From the NCBI GenBank assembly GCA_022573815.1, contig JACZTG010000004.1:82304-146303 (forward strand): a stretch of DNA of 64,000 bases, written 5' to 3'. This DNA comes from Candidatus Neomarinimicrobiota bacterium. GTDB taxonomy: Bacteria; Fidelibacterota; SORT01. The translations under genes and the position numbers were made by a program. Below, one piece after another: positions 36,089-43,193 of this stretch; position 1 is the stretch's first letter; every line of letters begins with the position of its first letter. Below the pieces are notes generated by a model. The model searched no databases. It saw only the letters and a program-made list of their open reading frames with translations, and was not told the DNA's origin.

Positions 36089-37327
36089 TTATTTATCCTT
36101 TAGCTTTTTCAATAGAAAAAATAGAGCGGCAGCAGCGCTTCTATGCTTATTTATATTTCGTGAATCCCCAAACTGGAATTTCCGATATTCACTTCCGGCG
36201 GAATCTGAATATCCAACGTAAACCAGACCAACAGGTTTATCTTCTGTACCTCCGTCCGGTCCTGCTATTCCGGTAACAGAAAGCCCAATATCGCTATTCA
36301 TTTTTTTTCTGATTCCTTCCGCCATTTCAATAGCGGTCCGGGAGCTCACCGCTCCTTTAATTTCAATTGTTTCTTTATTTACTCCGAGTAAATCGATTTT
36401 GACTTCATTGCTGTATGATACGACTCCCCCTAAAAAGTAGAGTGACGAACCGGGTATATCGGTTAGATTATCCTGTATTAGTCCGCCCGTACATGATTCT
36501 GCTACAGCGACTGTGAGGTCTTTCTCTCTGAGTTTTTTACCGACAACTTCCGGCATCGTTTCTCCATCTGTAGAATAAATATAATCGGGCAGATTTTGCG
36601 AAATTAAATGAACGGAGTTTTCCAATCTTGCGCTAACTTCTTTTTCGTCAGTTCCTGTTGCCGTAAACCGAATCCGTGTGCCGCCGTAACCGGGAAGATA
36701 CGCTATAGAAATATCACCTAAATCAGGACGCAGAGGCTCAATCAGTTCCGAAATCCCCGATTCGCTGATTCCCGCAGTGCAAAGGGTTCTAAATTTTATC
36801 TTGCGCTTTTTACTGTTTCTAATGATGCGAGGTATAACACACTCCGTAAGCAGAGATTCCATTTCGTGCGGAACGCCCGGCATTGAATAAAAAATCGAGT
36901 TTCCCTTCTTGAAAATCATTCCCTGCGCTGAGCCTAATTCATTCGGAATTATTTCACAACTGTCAGGATATTCCGCCTGCCCAATATTAGATTTATGAAA
37001 TATCCATCCTCTGCTCTCAAATCGCTCTTTTAGATTCAAAAGCAAATCCTGATGTAGTTTTAACTTCCCTCCAAAATATTCTAAGAAAACCTTTTTTGTA
37101 ATATCGTCTTTAGTCGGTCCTAAGCCGCCGGTTACAAATATATGATCATAGTTTCCTGTTGTAACTTTAAGAGCATTCATAATCGCATCTTTATCATCAC
37201 CCACTGTGAGAATAGAGTTCAAAGTTATCCCTGCTTCTACGAGAGCATTTGCAATATATTTTGAATTAGTATCCTGCACCTGACCAATTAATATTTCGTC
37301 TCCGATTATAATAATTGCTGCTGTCAT
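36089..37327 (-). CDS. cinA: competence/damage-inducible protein CinA (nicotinamide mononucleotide deamidase)
   Basis: The 412-residue protein has the N-terminal molybdopterin-binding-like (COG1058) domain with IIIIGDEILIGQVQDTNSKY at the start and FVTGGLGPTKDD near 75. The C-terminal PncC amidase domain has VAESCTGGLIQDNLTDIPGS near 265 with its catalytic serine, and SVTGIAGPDGGTEDKPVG near 355. It recycles NMN to NaMN and hydrolyses ADP-ribose in characterised homologues. Its ATG overlaps the pgpA stop by four bases. It ends one base from the convergent T9SS gene, so there is no room for a separate terminator. Confidence 0.95.
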   Translation of the reverse strand: MTAAIIIIGDEILIGQVQDTNSKYIANALVEAGITLNSILTVGDDKDAIMNALKVTTGNYDHIFVTGGLGPTKDDITKKVFLEYFGGKLKLHQDLLLNLKERFESRGWIFHKSNIGQAEYPDSCEIIPNELGSAQGMIFKKGNSIFYSMPGVPHEMESLLTECVIPRIIRNSKKRKIKFRTLCTAGISESGISELIEPLRPDLGDISIAYLPGYGGTRIRFTATGTDEKEVSARLENSVHLISQNLPDYIYSTDGETMPEVVGKKLREKDLTVAVAESCTGGLIQDNLTDIPGSSLYFLGGVVSYSNEVKIDLLGVNKETIEIKGAVSSRTAIEMAEGIRKKMNSDIGLSVTGIAGPDGGTEDKPVGLVYVGYSDSAGSEYRKFQFGDSRNINKHRSAAAALFFLLKKLKDK

Positions 37328-37773
37328 AAAATAAATCTTTCAACCAAAAGCAATATGACCCCGGCGTAAACACCGGCAAGGATGTCGTCAAGCATTACAC
37401 CGTATCCGCTTTTAACGGATTCGAGATTTTTAATTGGAAAGGGCTTTGATATATCCATTATCCGAAACACTGTCAGAGCGGCCGCTATCCACCATATTCC
37501 TTCAGGAGCAATCAACAAAGTGACCCATACACCGGCTATTTCGTCTATCACAATAATTTGATTATCTTCAGTTCCCGATTGCCTTTCTATTTTAGCGGCT
37601 GCTATCGCACCGAAAATAAACATAAATACGAGAATAATAATTTTAATTTGAAATGAGACGGATGTTAACAATACGAATAACAGAACGCCAAGTATGCTTC
37701 CATAAGTCCCGGACATTCCCGGTAAATATCCGACCCCTAAGCCGGTGGCAAAAAGATAAATTATTTTCGACAA
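37324..37773 (-). CDS. pgpA: phosphatidylglycerophosphatase A
   Basis: The 149-residue membrane protein matches PgpA: LGVGYLPGMSGTYGSILGV near the start, and IVIDEIAGVWVTLL near residue 75, which carries the acidic residues of the active site. It dephosphorylates phosphatidylglycerol phosphate to phosphatidylglycerol. It follows pgsA, which makes the substrate, by 6 bp, so two consecutive steps of the pathway are encoded together. Start is TTG with no strong ribosome-binding site, consistent with coupling. It overlaps cinA by four bases. Confidence 0.93.
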   Translation of the reverse strand: MSKIIYLFATGLGVGYLPGMSGTYGSILGVLLFVLLTSVSFQIKIIILVFMFIFGAIAAAKIERQSGTEDNQIIVIDEIAGVWVTLLIAPEGIWWIAAALTVFRIMDISKPFPIKNLESVKSGYGVMLDDILAGVYAGVILLLVERFIL

Positions 37774-37779
37774 AATAAT

Positions 37780-38397
37780 TTATGAATTGAGTAAGGAGCG
37801 ATAGATACCTATAGCCATCTGCCTAACAACCTTTCGGTTACCGAAATAATATCTGAAACCGGAAAACAATGTAATCAGTACAATAACAAACATTCCCGCG
37901 TTTGTAAAGCCGCTTTCATTTATATATCTCACAATTGCAGGATTTAGAGTATACCCGAAAGGATTGTTCACTAAATTATGATAAATCAAAATGAAGGCGA
38001 TTAGAAGAAATTGAAATGTAGTTTTCCATTTAGCAAAAATTTCGGTTCTTAAGGGTTTGTTCTTACGAAGACTATATAAACGTAAAAGGGTAACTACTAT
38101 ATCTCGCGCAACGACTATCAAAACCATCCAAAGGCTTAAATAACCGTTTATTACGAATCCGATTAACGCCGAACCTGTAATCAATTTATCGGCGAGCGGA
38201 TCTACAAATGTTCCCCATTTCGTAACAGTGCCGTATTTACGTGCAATATAGCCATCGTAAAGATCTGTTAATGACGCCATTGCAAATATCAGTGTGGCAA
38301 TAAAATAATTATATGACAGATCACCATATACTAATAGGATAAAAAAAGCAGGTGTCAGCGCAATCCGCAAAACGGTAAGTTGATTAGGAAGTATCAA
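37780..38397 (-). CDS. pgsA: CDP-diacylglycerol-glycerol-3-phosphate 3-phosphatidyltransferase
   Basis: This 205-residue inner-membrane enzyme has the CDP-alcohol phosphatidyltransferase motif DGYIARKYGTVTKWGTFVDP, followed by LADK, with the catalytic aspartates (DG-AR-G-D-D pattern) at about residues 47-70. The N-terminus NQLTVLRIALTPAFF is typical of PgsA. It makes phosphatidylglycerol phosphate. The start is a TTG whose last bases form part of the recR stop (TTGA overlap). No ATG is available at the conserved N-terminus, so TTG is well supported. Confidence 0.95.
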   Translation of the reverse strand: MILPNQLTVLRIALTPAFFILLVYGDLSYNYFIATLIFAMASLTDLYDGYIARKYGTVTKWGTFVDPLADKLITGSALIGFVINGYLSLWMVLIVVARDIVVTLLRLYSLRKNKPLRTEIFAKWKTTFQFLLIAFILIYHNLVNNPFGYTLNPAIVRYINESGFTNAGMFVIVLITLFSGFRYYFGNRKVVRQMAIGIYRSLLNS

Positions 38398-39005
38398 TCG
38401 GAGCCACTCGTCTTTACTTCCATCCTACCCTCGAAGGCGCGTATTAAAGTCACTGCATCAGCATGCTCCAACGCACTACCCATTGGAATTCCACGCGCAA
38501 TCCTTGTAACTTTTATACCGAGCGCTCCTAATTCTTTTTGCAAATATAATGTGGTTGTTTCCCCTTCTATGCTCGGATTAGTCGCTATAATAACTTCCTC
38601 TACTTTATCAACTCTTGATAAAAGTTCTTTAATATGAAGATCTTCAGGTCCAACTCCGTCAAGAGGAGATATTACTCCTCCTAATACATGATAAAGTCCT
38701 CTATATTCGCCGCTCCTTTCAATAGCCATAATATCTGTCGCTTCTTCCACAACACAGATAATGGATTTATCGCGACGCTGACTGCTGCAGATTGAACAGA
38801 GAGAATTTTCAGTGAGATTAAAACATACCTCACATTCTTTGATTTTATTTTTTGTTTCCACAAGTGCGCTTGCAAGCCGCTCTACCGTAGAGTTACTCTG
38901 TTTTAACAGATGTATTACCAATCGCAGAGCAGACTTTCTGCCGATTCCGGGAAGCTTTGACAACTCGGAGATAAGCTTTTCAATAAGCGGTATGGATTCA
39001 GCCAT
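38394..39005 (-). CDS. recR: recombination mediator RecR
   Basis: The 203-residue protein has the helix-hairpin-helix start LSKLPGIGRKSALRLVIHLL, a four-cysteine zinc finger (CEVCFNLTENSLCSIC, near 57-72) and a Toprim domain with VVEEATDIMAIERSGEYRG. The C-terminal Walker-B-like region has IATNPSIEGETT. RecR works with RecO/RecF to load RecA at gaps. It follows ybaB by 12 bp and overlaps pgsA by four bases; dnaX-ybaB-recR is a widely conserved order. Confidence 0.97.
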   Translation of the reverse strand: MAESIPLIEKLISELSKLPGIGRKSALRLVIHLLKQSNSTVERLASALVETKNKIKECEVCFNLTENSLCSICSSQRRDKSIICVVEEATDIMAIERSGEYRGLYHVLGGVISPLDGVGPEDLHIKELLSRVDKVEEVIIATNPSIEGETTTLYLQKELGALGIKVTRIARGIPMGSALEHADAVTLIRAFEGRMEVKTSGSD

Positions 39006-39017
39006 AAATTATTTAAA

Positions 39018-39371
39018 TCACATTCCTGAAAACGGCATTTTCATTCCGCCCGGTAAGTTGCCCATCATACCACCGGTGGCTTTCTGCATCTGCTCGGCTG
39101 CAGCTTCCTGCGCCCGGTTTAGAGCCTGATTAACAGCAGCAAGCACTAAATCCTCAAGCATTTCAACATCTTCGGACATTACTTCCGGCTCAATTTTTAT
39201 CGAGAGAACTTCTTGTTTTCCATTGGCTTTGACAGTTACCATTCCGCCGCCCGAGCTTCCTTCTACTTCAAGCTTCTCTAATTCCTTCTGCACACTTTCT
39301 ATCCTACTCTGAACCTTTTGCGCTTGTTGCAAAATGCTGTTCATATCGAATTTCAAACTACTACCTCCCAT
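39018..39371 (-). CDS. ybaB: YbaB/EbfC family nucleoid-associated protein
   Basis: A 117-residue form starts at the ATG directly after the dnaX stop. However, the first codons contain a strong GGGAGG followed after six bases by TTG (at 39356), which would give a 112-residue protein starting MKFDMNSILQQAQKVQ. That second start fits the family better. The rest has the YbaB helix-strand-helix core, VEGSSGGGMVTVKANGKQEV and a Met/Gly-rich tail ending in PGGMKMPFSGM. YbaB is a small dimeric DNA-binding protein whose gene commonly lies between dnaX and recR. Confidence 0.93.
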   Translation of the reverse strand: MGGSSLKFDMNSILQQAQKVQSRIESVQKELEKLEVEGSSGGGMVTVKANGKQEVLSIKIEPEVMSEDVEMLEDLVLAAVNQALNRAQEAAAEQMQKATGGMMGNLPGGMKMPFSGM

Positions 39372-41063
39372 TTAAATCGTTAATTTACCATTGAATTTTT
39401 CTATAATCTTTTCAACCGTCGGATGTTTAAGAAAATCATCATCATTTACACTTTCATCTTTGGATGAAGTACCCTCTATATCTTCCTGTGTGGCAAAATC
39501 CCCAAGCGATGTCTTAATACTGAGGTCTCTTCCGGTTTTAGTTTTAATGAAATCTCTGATATATTTGGAATTGTGCTCTACAGAGCCTTTTTCATAAGCA
39601 TTACTGGTATCGAAAGATAATTCAACATAATTACCGTTGATAACGGTTGGAATAGCTTTTCGTAATGAGCTTCCCAGATTACTTCGTTTTTCCGTGATTT
39701 CATTCACTATAGTTTTCCATTCATCCATAAAAGTTTCCAAGTTTGAAAATGAATTATCTGTGTCTTTGGTATCATTATCAGATGAGGCAGCTTCAGGTTT
39801 TTCTTCTATTACTGTCTCATTCTTAACTGAGATTGACTCATTTTTCTCACTTTCAGGTTCTGCCTTTTCATTCTGATTGGCAGAGCTCGCAGCTGATTCT
39901 TCTTTTTGTTTATTATTATTCTCTATTTCACCCGAATAGCCAATCTCTTTTAAAACTGATTGTATATCTATACTCTTATCCATATTGGTAATGTTCAATA
40001 ATAGTAGCTCAAAAATCGTACCGGGCATTGAACTTCTGGATATAGAAAGAGAAGTATCCTGCGTCATTTTCAGCAATCTAAGAATCTCTGATTCGCTGAT
40101 TTTCTCCATTTTAGAGAGAAATAAATCTTTTATTGCTTGAGTTGTTTCCAATAATTCAGCAGAACCGGTTGCTTTTGTTATGAGTAATGATCTTAGATGC
40201 TCCATTAATCCGGCGACGAGAGTTTGAGGGTCATACCCCTCTTCCATTAGCTCATTTGCCAGCGCCATCGCTGCTGATGAATTCCCCGTCATAGCAAGAT
40301 CAGTGATGGAAAAATATATTTCATCATCAATGATTCCCATGACCGATCGCAAATTGGTGTACTCTATATCGCCATCCGAAAATGATATTGCCTGATCTAA
40401 AAGGCTCAGCGCATCTCTCATTCCTCCATCCGCTTTCCGTGCGATTAATTTTAGTGAATCTTCATCAATCTTTATTTTTTCTTTATCAGTCAATTTTCTA
40501 ATTGATTCAATAATTACCGAACTCGGTATCCTTCGGAAATCAAACCGTTGACATCTTGAAAGAATAGTAGGGGGAACTTTATTTGGCTGCGTAGTAGCAA
40601 AAATAAAAACCACATTAGGGGGCGGCTCTTCAAGAGTTTTTAGAAGAGAATTGAAAGCCTCTCTCGTGAGCATATGTACTTCATCAATGATTACGACTTT
40701 ATATTGGGATTTCAGCGGTGGATGACGAAGATAGTCCTGTAGGTCATCTCTGATCTTATCCAGTCCGCGATAGGTAGCGCCGTCAATTTCAAGAACATCA
40801 AAACTACGACCTTCGGTTATTTCCACGCAAATATCGCATTGACCGCAAGGCTCGGATTTTTTCCCCTCAAGACAGTTCAGCGCTTTTGCAAGAATCCTGG
40901 CTGTCGTTGTTTTTCCTACTCCTCTTGGACCGGTAAGTATATAGGCATGGGACATCCTATCAGAGCTTAAAGCGTTTTGAAGGGTCTGCGTTACATGATT
41001 CTGTCCGATAACATCTTTAAATACTTGTGGTCGATATTTCCTTGATAATACTAAGTAAGACAA
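39372..41063 (-). CDS. dnaX: DNA polymerase III subunit gamma/tau
   Basis: The 563-residue clamp-loader ATPase has Walker A GPRGVGKT (45-52), a zinc knuckle with C64, C73, C76 and C79, Walker B VIIDEVHMLT, the LLKTLEEPPPNVVFI segment and the SRC motif ILSRCQRFDF with the arginine finger. A charged linker rich in Glu, Ser and Asn (about 375-445) leads to a tau-like C-terminal domain. TTG is the start, backed by AAGGAG five bases upstream. The SRP RNA ends about 20 bp ahead of it, the same order as in Bacillus (scr-dnaX-yaaK-recR). Confidence 0.96.
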   Translation of the reverse strand: MSYLVLSRKYRPQVFKDVIGQNHVTQTLQNALSSDRMSHAYILTGPRGVGKTTTARILAKALNCLEGKKSEPCGQCDICVEITEGRSFDVLEIDGATYRGLDKIRDDLQDYLRHPPLKSQYKVVIIDEVHMLTREAFNSLLKTLEEPPPNVVFIFATTQPNKVPPTILSRCQRFDFRRIPSSVIIESIRKLTDKEKIKIDEDSLKLIARKADGGMRDALSLLDQAISFSDGDIEYTNLRSVMGIIDDEIYFSITDLAMTGNSSAAMALANELMEEGYDPQTLVAGLMEHLRSLLITKATGSAELLETTQAIKDLFLSKMEKISESEILRLLKMTQDTSLSISRSSMPGTIFELLLLNITNMDKSIDIQSVLKEIGYSGEIENNNKQKEESAASSANQNEKAEPESEKNESISVKNETVIEEKPEAASSDNDTKDTDNSFSNLETFMDEWKTIVNEITEKRSNLGSSLRKAIPTVINGNYVELSFDTSNAYEKGSVEHNSKYIRDFIKTKTGRDLSIKTSLGDFATQEDIEGTSSKDESVNDDDFLKHPTVEKIIEKFNGKLTI

Positions 41064-41084
41064 ATACTCTCCTTCTAAATTATG

Positions 41085-41357
41085 GGCTGCGCACCATAAC
41101 TCTGTGTAACCTTTCTTGCAACTTCTATACTAATTCAGGCTCCACCTAAGCTAACTACGGCACACAAGTTGTTAGCATACCGCTGCTACCTTCCGGTCCT
41201 GACGGGATTCAGCAACTTCCCGTTGCGTAGGGCTTAGAGCATCAACACTTGTCTCAGTAAGTAACTGTAAAATCAGTGTACCCTCGGTAATGGTATCGAC
41301 CCGGCTTTAGCGGATTGCCGGTTACAGGGCACCGCTACCTCCCCATCGTGCACAGCC
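41085..41357 (-). ncRNA. ffs: signal recognition particle RNA (long form with Alu domain)
   Basis: On the minus strand the apical S-domain loop reads GTCAGGACCGGAAGGTAGCA, with the GGAA tetraloop of all SRP RNAs. The 5' portion GGTAGCGGTGCCCTGTAACC is the Alu-domain sequence known from the Bacillus scRNA. The ends pair: GGCTGTGCAC at the 5' side with GTGCGCAGCC at the 3' side. That sets a length of about 273 nt, the large bacterial form. It begins only about 5 nt after the tRNA-Ala 3' end and finishes about 20 nt before dnaX. End positions are set by the terminal helix and could shift by a few bases. Confidence 0.93.
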
Positions 41358-41362
41358 TCTCG

Positions 41363-41435
41363 TGGAGCCGAAGGGAGTCGAACCCTCGACCTCTGCGTTG
41401 CGAACGCAGCGCTCTCCCAACTGAGCTACGGCCCC
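41363..41435 (-). tRNA. tRNA-Ala (anticodon CGC)
   Basis: A 73-nt cloverleaf on the minus strand: acceptor GGGGCCG/CGGCTCC with the third pair G3-U70, the alanine identity element, D arm GCTC/GAGC, anticodon stem CTGCG/CGCAG with loop TTCGCAA (anticodon CGC), and T arm GAGGG-TTCGACT-CCCTT. CCA is not encoded; the next bases are CGA. It is the first element of the tRNA-SRP RNA-dnaX unit. Confidence 0.97.
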
Positions 41436-41449
41436 ATTTATATCATTTA

Positions 41450-41478
41450 ATAATAATTCCATTAATCGAAGATGTCAA
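41450..41478 (-). promoter_or_regulatory. sigma70-type promoter of the tRNA-Ala / SRP RNA / dnaX unit
   Basis: On the minus strand TTGACA (41478-41473) and TATTAT (41455-41450) are spaced by 17 bases, placing transcription start near 41443, a few bases before the tRNA. This is a near-consensus promoter, as expected for stable RNA. Confidence 0.82.
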
Positions 41479-41524
41479 TAAAGGTTTGCTTGGAACAATA
41501 AACTTTTAGAACTGTTTTCTGAAA

Positions 41525-42073
41525 TTATGCTTGAGAGGGAATCATAAATGCGGACTTCAAATTCTGTGCTTTTTCTTTAAGGGAATCTATCGAAGAATAT
41601 TTCATAATCGCTTCAATCAATGAATTCAGATGTGCCTCTTCAGATTCAATAAGATGATCAATAACAGCGCGAAACGGCTCTTTGGGACTTTCGATAATCC
41701 TATCATAAATCTCATTTATTTCTAAAGTTTCTAATTCAAACGCCTCATTCAGGGCATCATCAAGGCTAAAGTCATCGTTTTTCAGCTTCGCCTCAGAAGT
41801 TAAAATAAAATTTTCCATCTTTAATATCGTTGAATAATCAATTTCTACGATATGACTAAACATATTCGGATTATTTCGATACATATTAGTTAATGTTGAG
41901 ATAATCGTAGCGTGTATTGATTCTTGCTGTGCAAGGGAATCCCAAAAAACTCTTATGTCATCAGGTTGGGGGAATTTTTCCGCTACTTTTAGATAAAATT
42001 GCTGCATTCTGAGCTCGAGTCCGCCCATTATGTTTAACAATTCTGAAGTAGAGTATGTGCTCGTATCATTCAT
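41525..42073 (-). CDS. ferritin-like diiron-fold protein
   Basis: The 182-residue all-helical protein has a spacing of acidic and histidine residues suggesting a ferritin/rubrerythrin-like four-helix bundle: E20 in GGLELRMQQFY, E51 and H54 in AQQESIHATI (ExxH), a glutamate-rich helix ELETLEINEIYDRII, and a last helix with IESEEAHLNSL (ExxH). No rubredoxin domain is attached. Such proteins bind two irons for oxidase, peroxidase or storage functions. It is 40 bp downstream of the radical SAM gene. The exact subfamily is not clear. Confidence 0.72.
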   Translation of the reverse strand: MNDTSTYSTSELLNIMGGLELRMQQFYLKVAEKFPQPDDIRVFWDSLAQQESIHATIISTLTNMYRNNPNMFSHIVEIDYSTILKMENFILTSEAKLKNDDFSLDDALNEAFELETLEINEIYDRIIESPKEPFRAVIDHLIESEEAHLNSLIEAIMKYSSIDSLKEKAQNLKSAFMIPSQA

Positions 42074-42113
42074 AATTAGTTATTTGGAAAGATAGTCAGC
42101 CAGATTTTATCAG

Positions 42114-43163
42114 TCAAGAACTAATCGGAGTCAATTTGTCCGAATTAAAAAAACCGGGTACTTTCGTTCCGCAAGTAGGGCAGCTTCCTTCAGGTATTTC
42201 ATCAATCAAGACAGCGTGCCAATCTCTTCTGATTAGCTCTCTGTTGCAATTCGAGCAATATGTAGTTGAAGCTTCGATATCTTTTACATTTCCCAGATAA
42301 CAATACTTTAGTCCTGCACTCAATGCAATTTTTCTCGCCATCTTCAATGTTGAATGCTCCGTACGCGGCAGATCCTTCAACTTAAAATCAGGATGAAATG
42401 CGCTGAAATGCAAAGGCGAGTCCGTACCGATATTTTCAACGATCCAATCAACCATCCTTTTGAACTCGTCTTCTTCATCATTGAGAGTTGGAATTACCAG
42501 ATTTGTGATTTCAATCCACACATCTGTTTCATTCTTCAACCAGCGAATTGTATCCAAAACAGGTTCAAGTTGCGATAGTGTTATCTTACCGTAAAACTCC
42601 TGTGAAAAAGCTTTTAGATCGATATTGGCAGCGTCCACATGTTTATAGGCTTCTATTCTCGCTTCAGGTGTTATATATCCGGCTGTAACCCATACACTTT
42701 TTATACCTTCTTCCCGAGCTAATTTGGAAATGTCCATCGCGTATTCCGCCCATATTGTGGGATCATTATATGTGAAGGCTATCGAAGGACAATCATTTTT
42801 TATTGCCAGACTAACAACGTTTTCGGGCGATGCTTCCAAACTTTGCGCTTCATCAATTTTTGCTTTGGATATATGCCAATTCTGGCAAAATTTGCAGCCG
42901 AGATTGCATCCTGCGGTACCAAAACTCAGCACGTTCGTTCCCGGAAGAAAATGGAATAACGGCTTTTTCTCAATCGGATCTATAGCGAAGCCTGTCGGTC
43001 TGCCATATGCCATATTATGTATTTTGCCGTCTATGTTCTTCCGAACGTAGCAAAAACCTGCTTTCCCCAATGGAATCTTACAATAACGGGGACAAAGGTT
43101 GCACTTAACCCTATCGTTCTCAATCGGTTCTTGCCAGAGTCCTATATGCGTGTTGTTACGCAT
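42114..43163 (-). CDS. amrS: AmmeMemoRadiSam-system radical SAM enzyme (AmrS-like)
   Basis: The 349-residue protein has the radical SAM cluster motif as C86-x3-C90-x2-C93 (CNLGCKFCQNWHIS), preceded by an N-terminal cysteine set (CNLCPRYC and GFCYV) and followed by a C-terminal rubredoxin-like pair (YCSNC and CPTCG). This arrangement matches AmrS, historically PflA-like. Its usual partners AmmeMemoRadiSam A (AMMECR1) and B (Memo) are not next to it. It lies between an M28 peptidase gene (30 bp upstream) and a ferritin-like gene. The reaction is unknown. Confidence 0.9.
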   Translation of the reverse strand: MRNNTHIGLWQEPIENDRVKCNLCPRYCKIPLGKAGFCYVRKNIDGKIHNMAYGRPTGFAIDPIEKKPLFHFLPGTNVLSFGTAGCNLGCKFCQNWHISKAKIDEAQSLEASPENVVSLAIKNDCPSIAFTYNDPTIWAEYAMDISKLAREEGIKSVWVTAGYITPEARIEAYKHVDAANIDLKAFSQEFYGKITLSQLEPVLDTIRWLKNETDVWIEITNLVIPTLNDEEDEFKRMVDWIVENIGTDSPLHFSAFHPDFKLKDLPRTEHSTLKMARKIALSAGLKYCYLGNVKDIEASTTYCSNCNRELIRRDWHAVLIDEIPEGSCPTCGTKVPGFFNSDKLTPISS

Positions 43164-43193
43164 TATATGACGTATATCCGAAGTATAACATCA

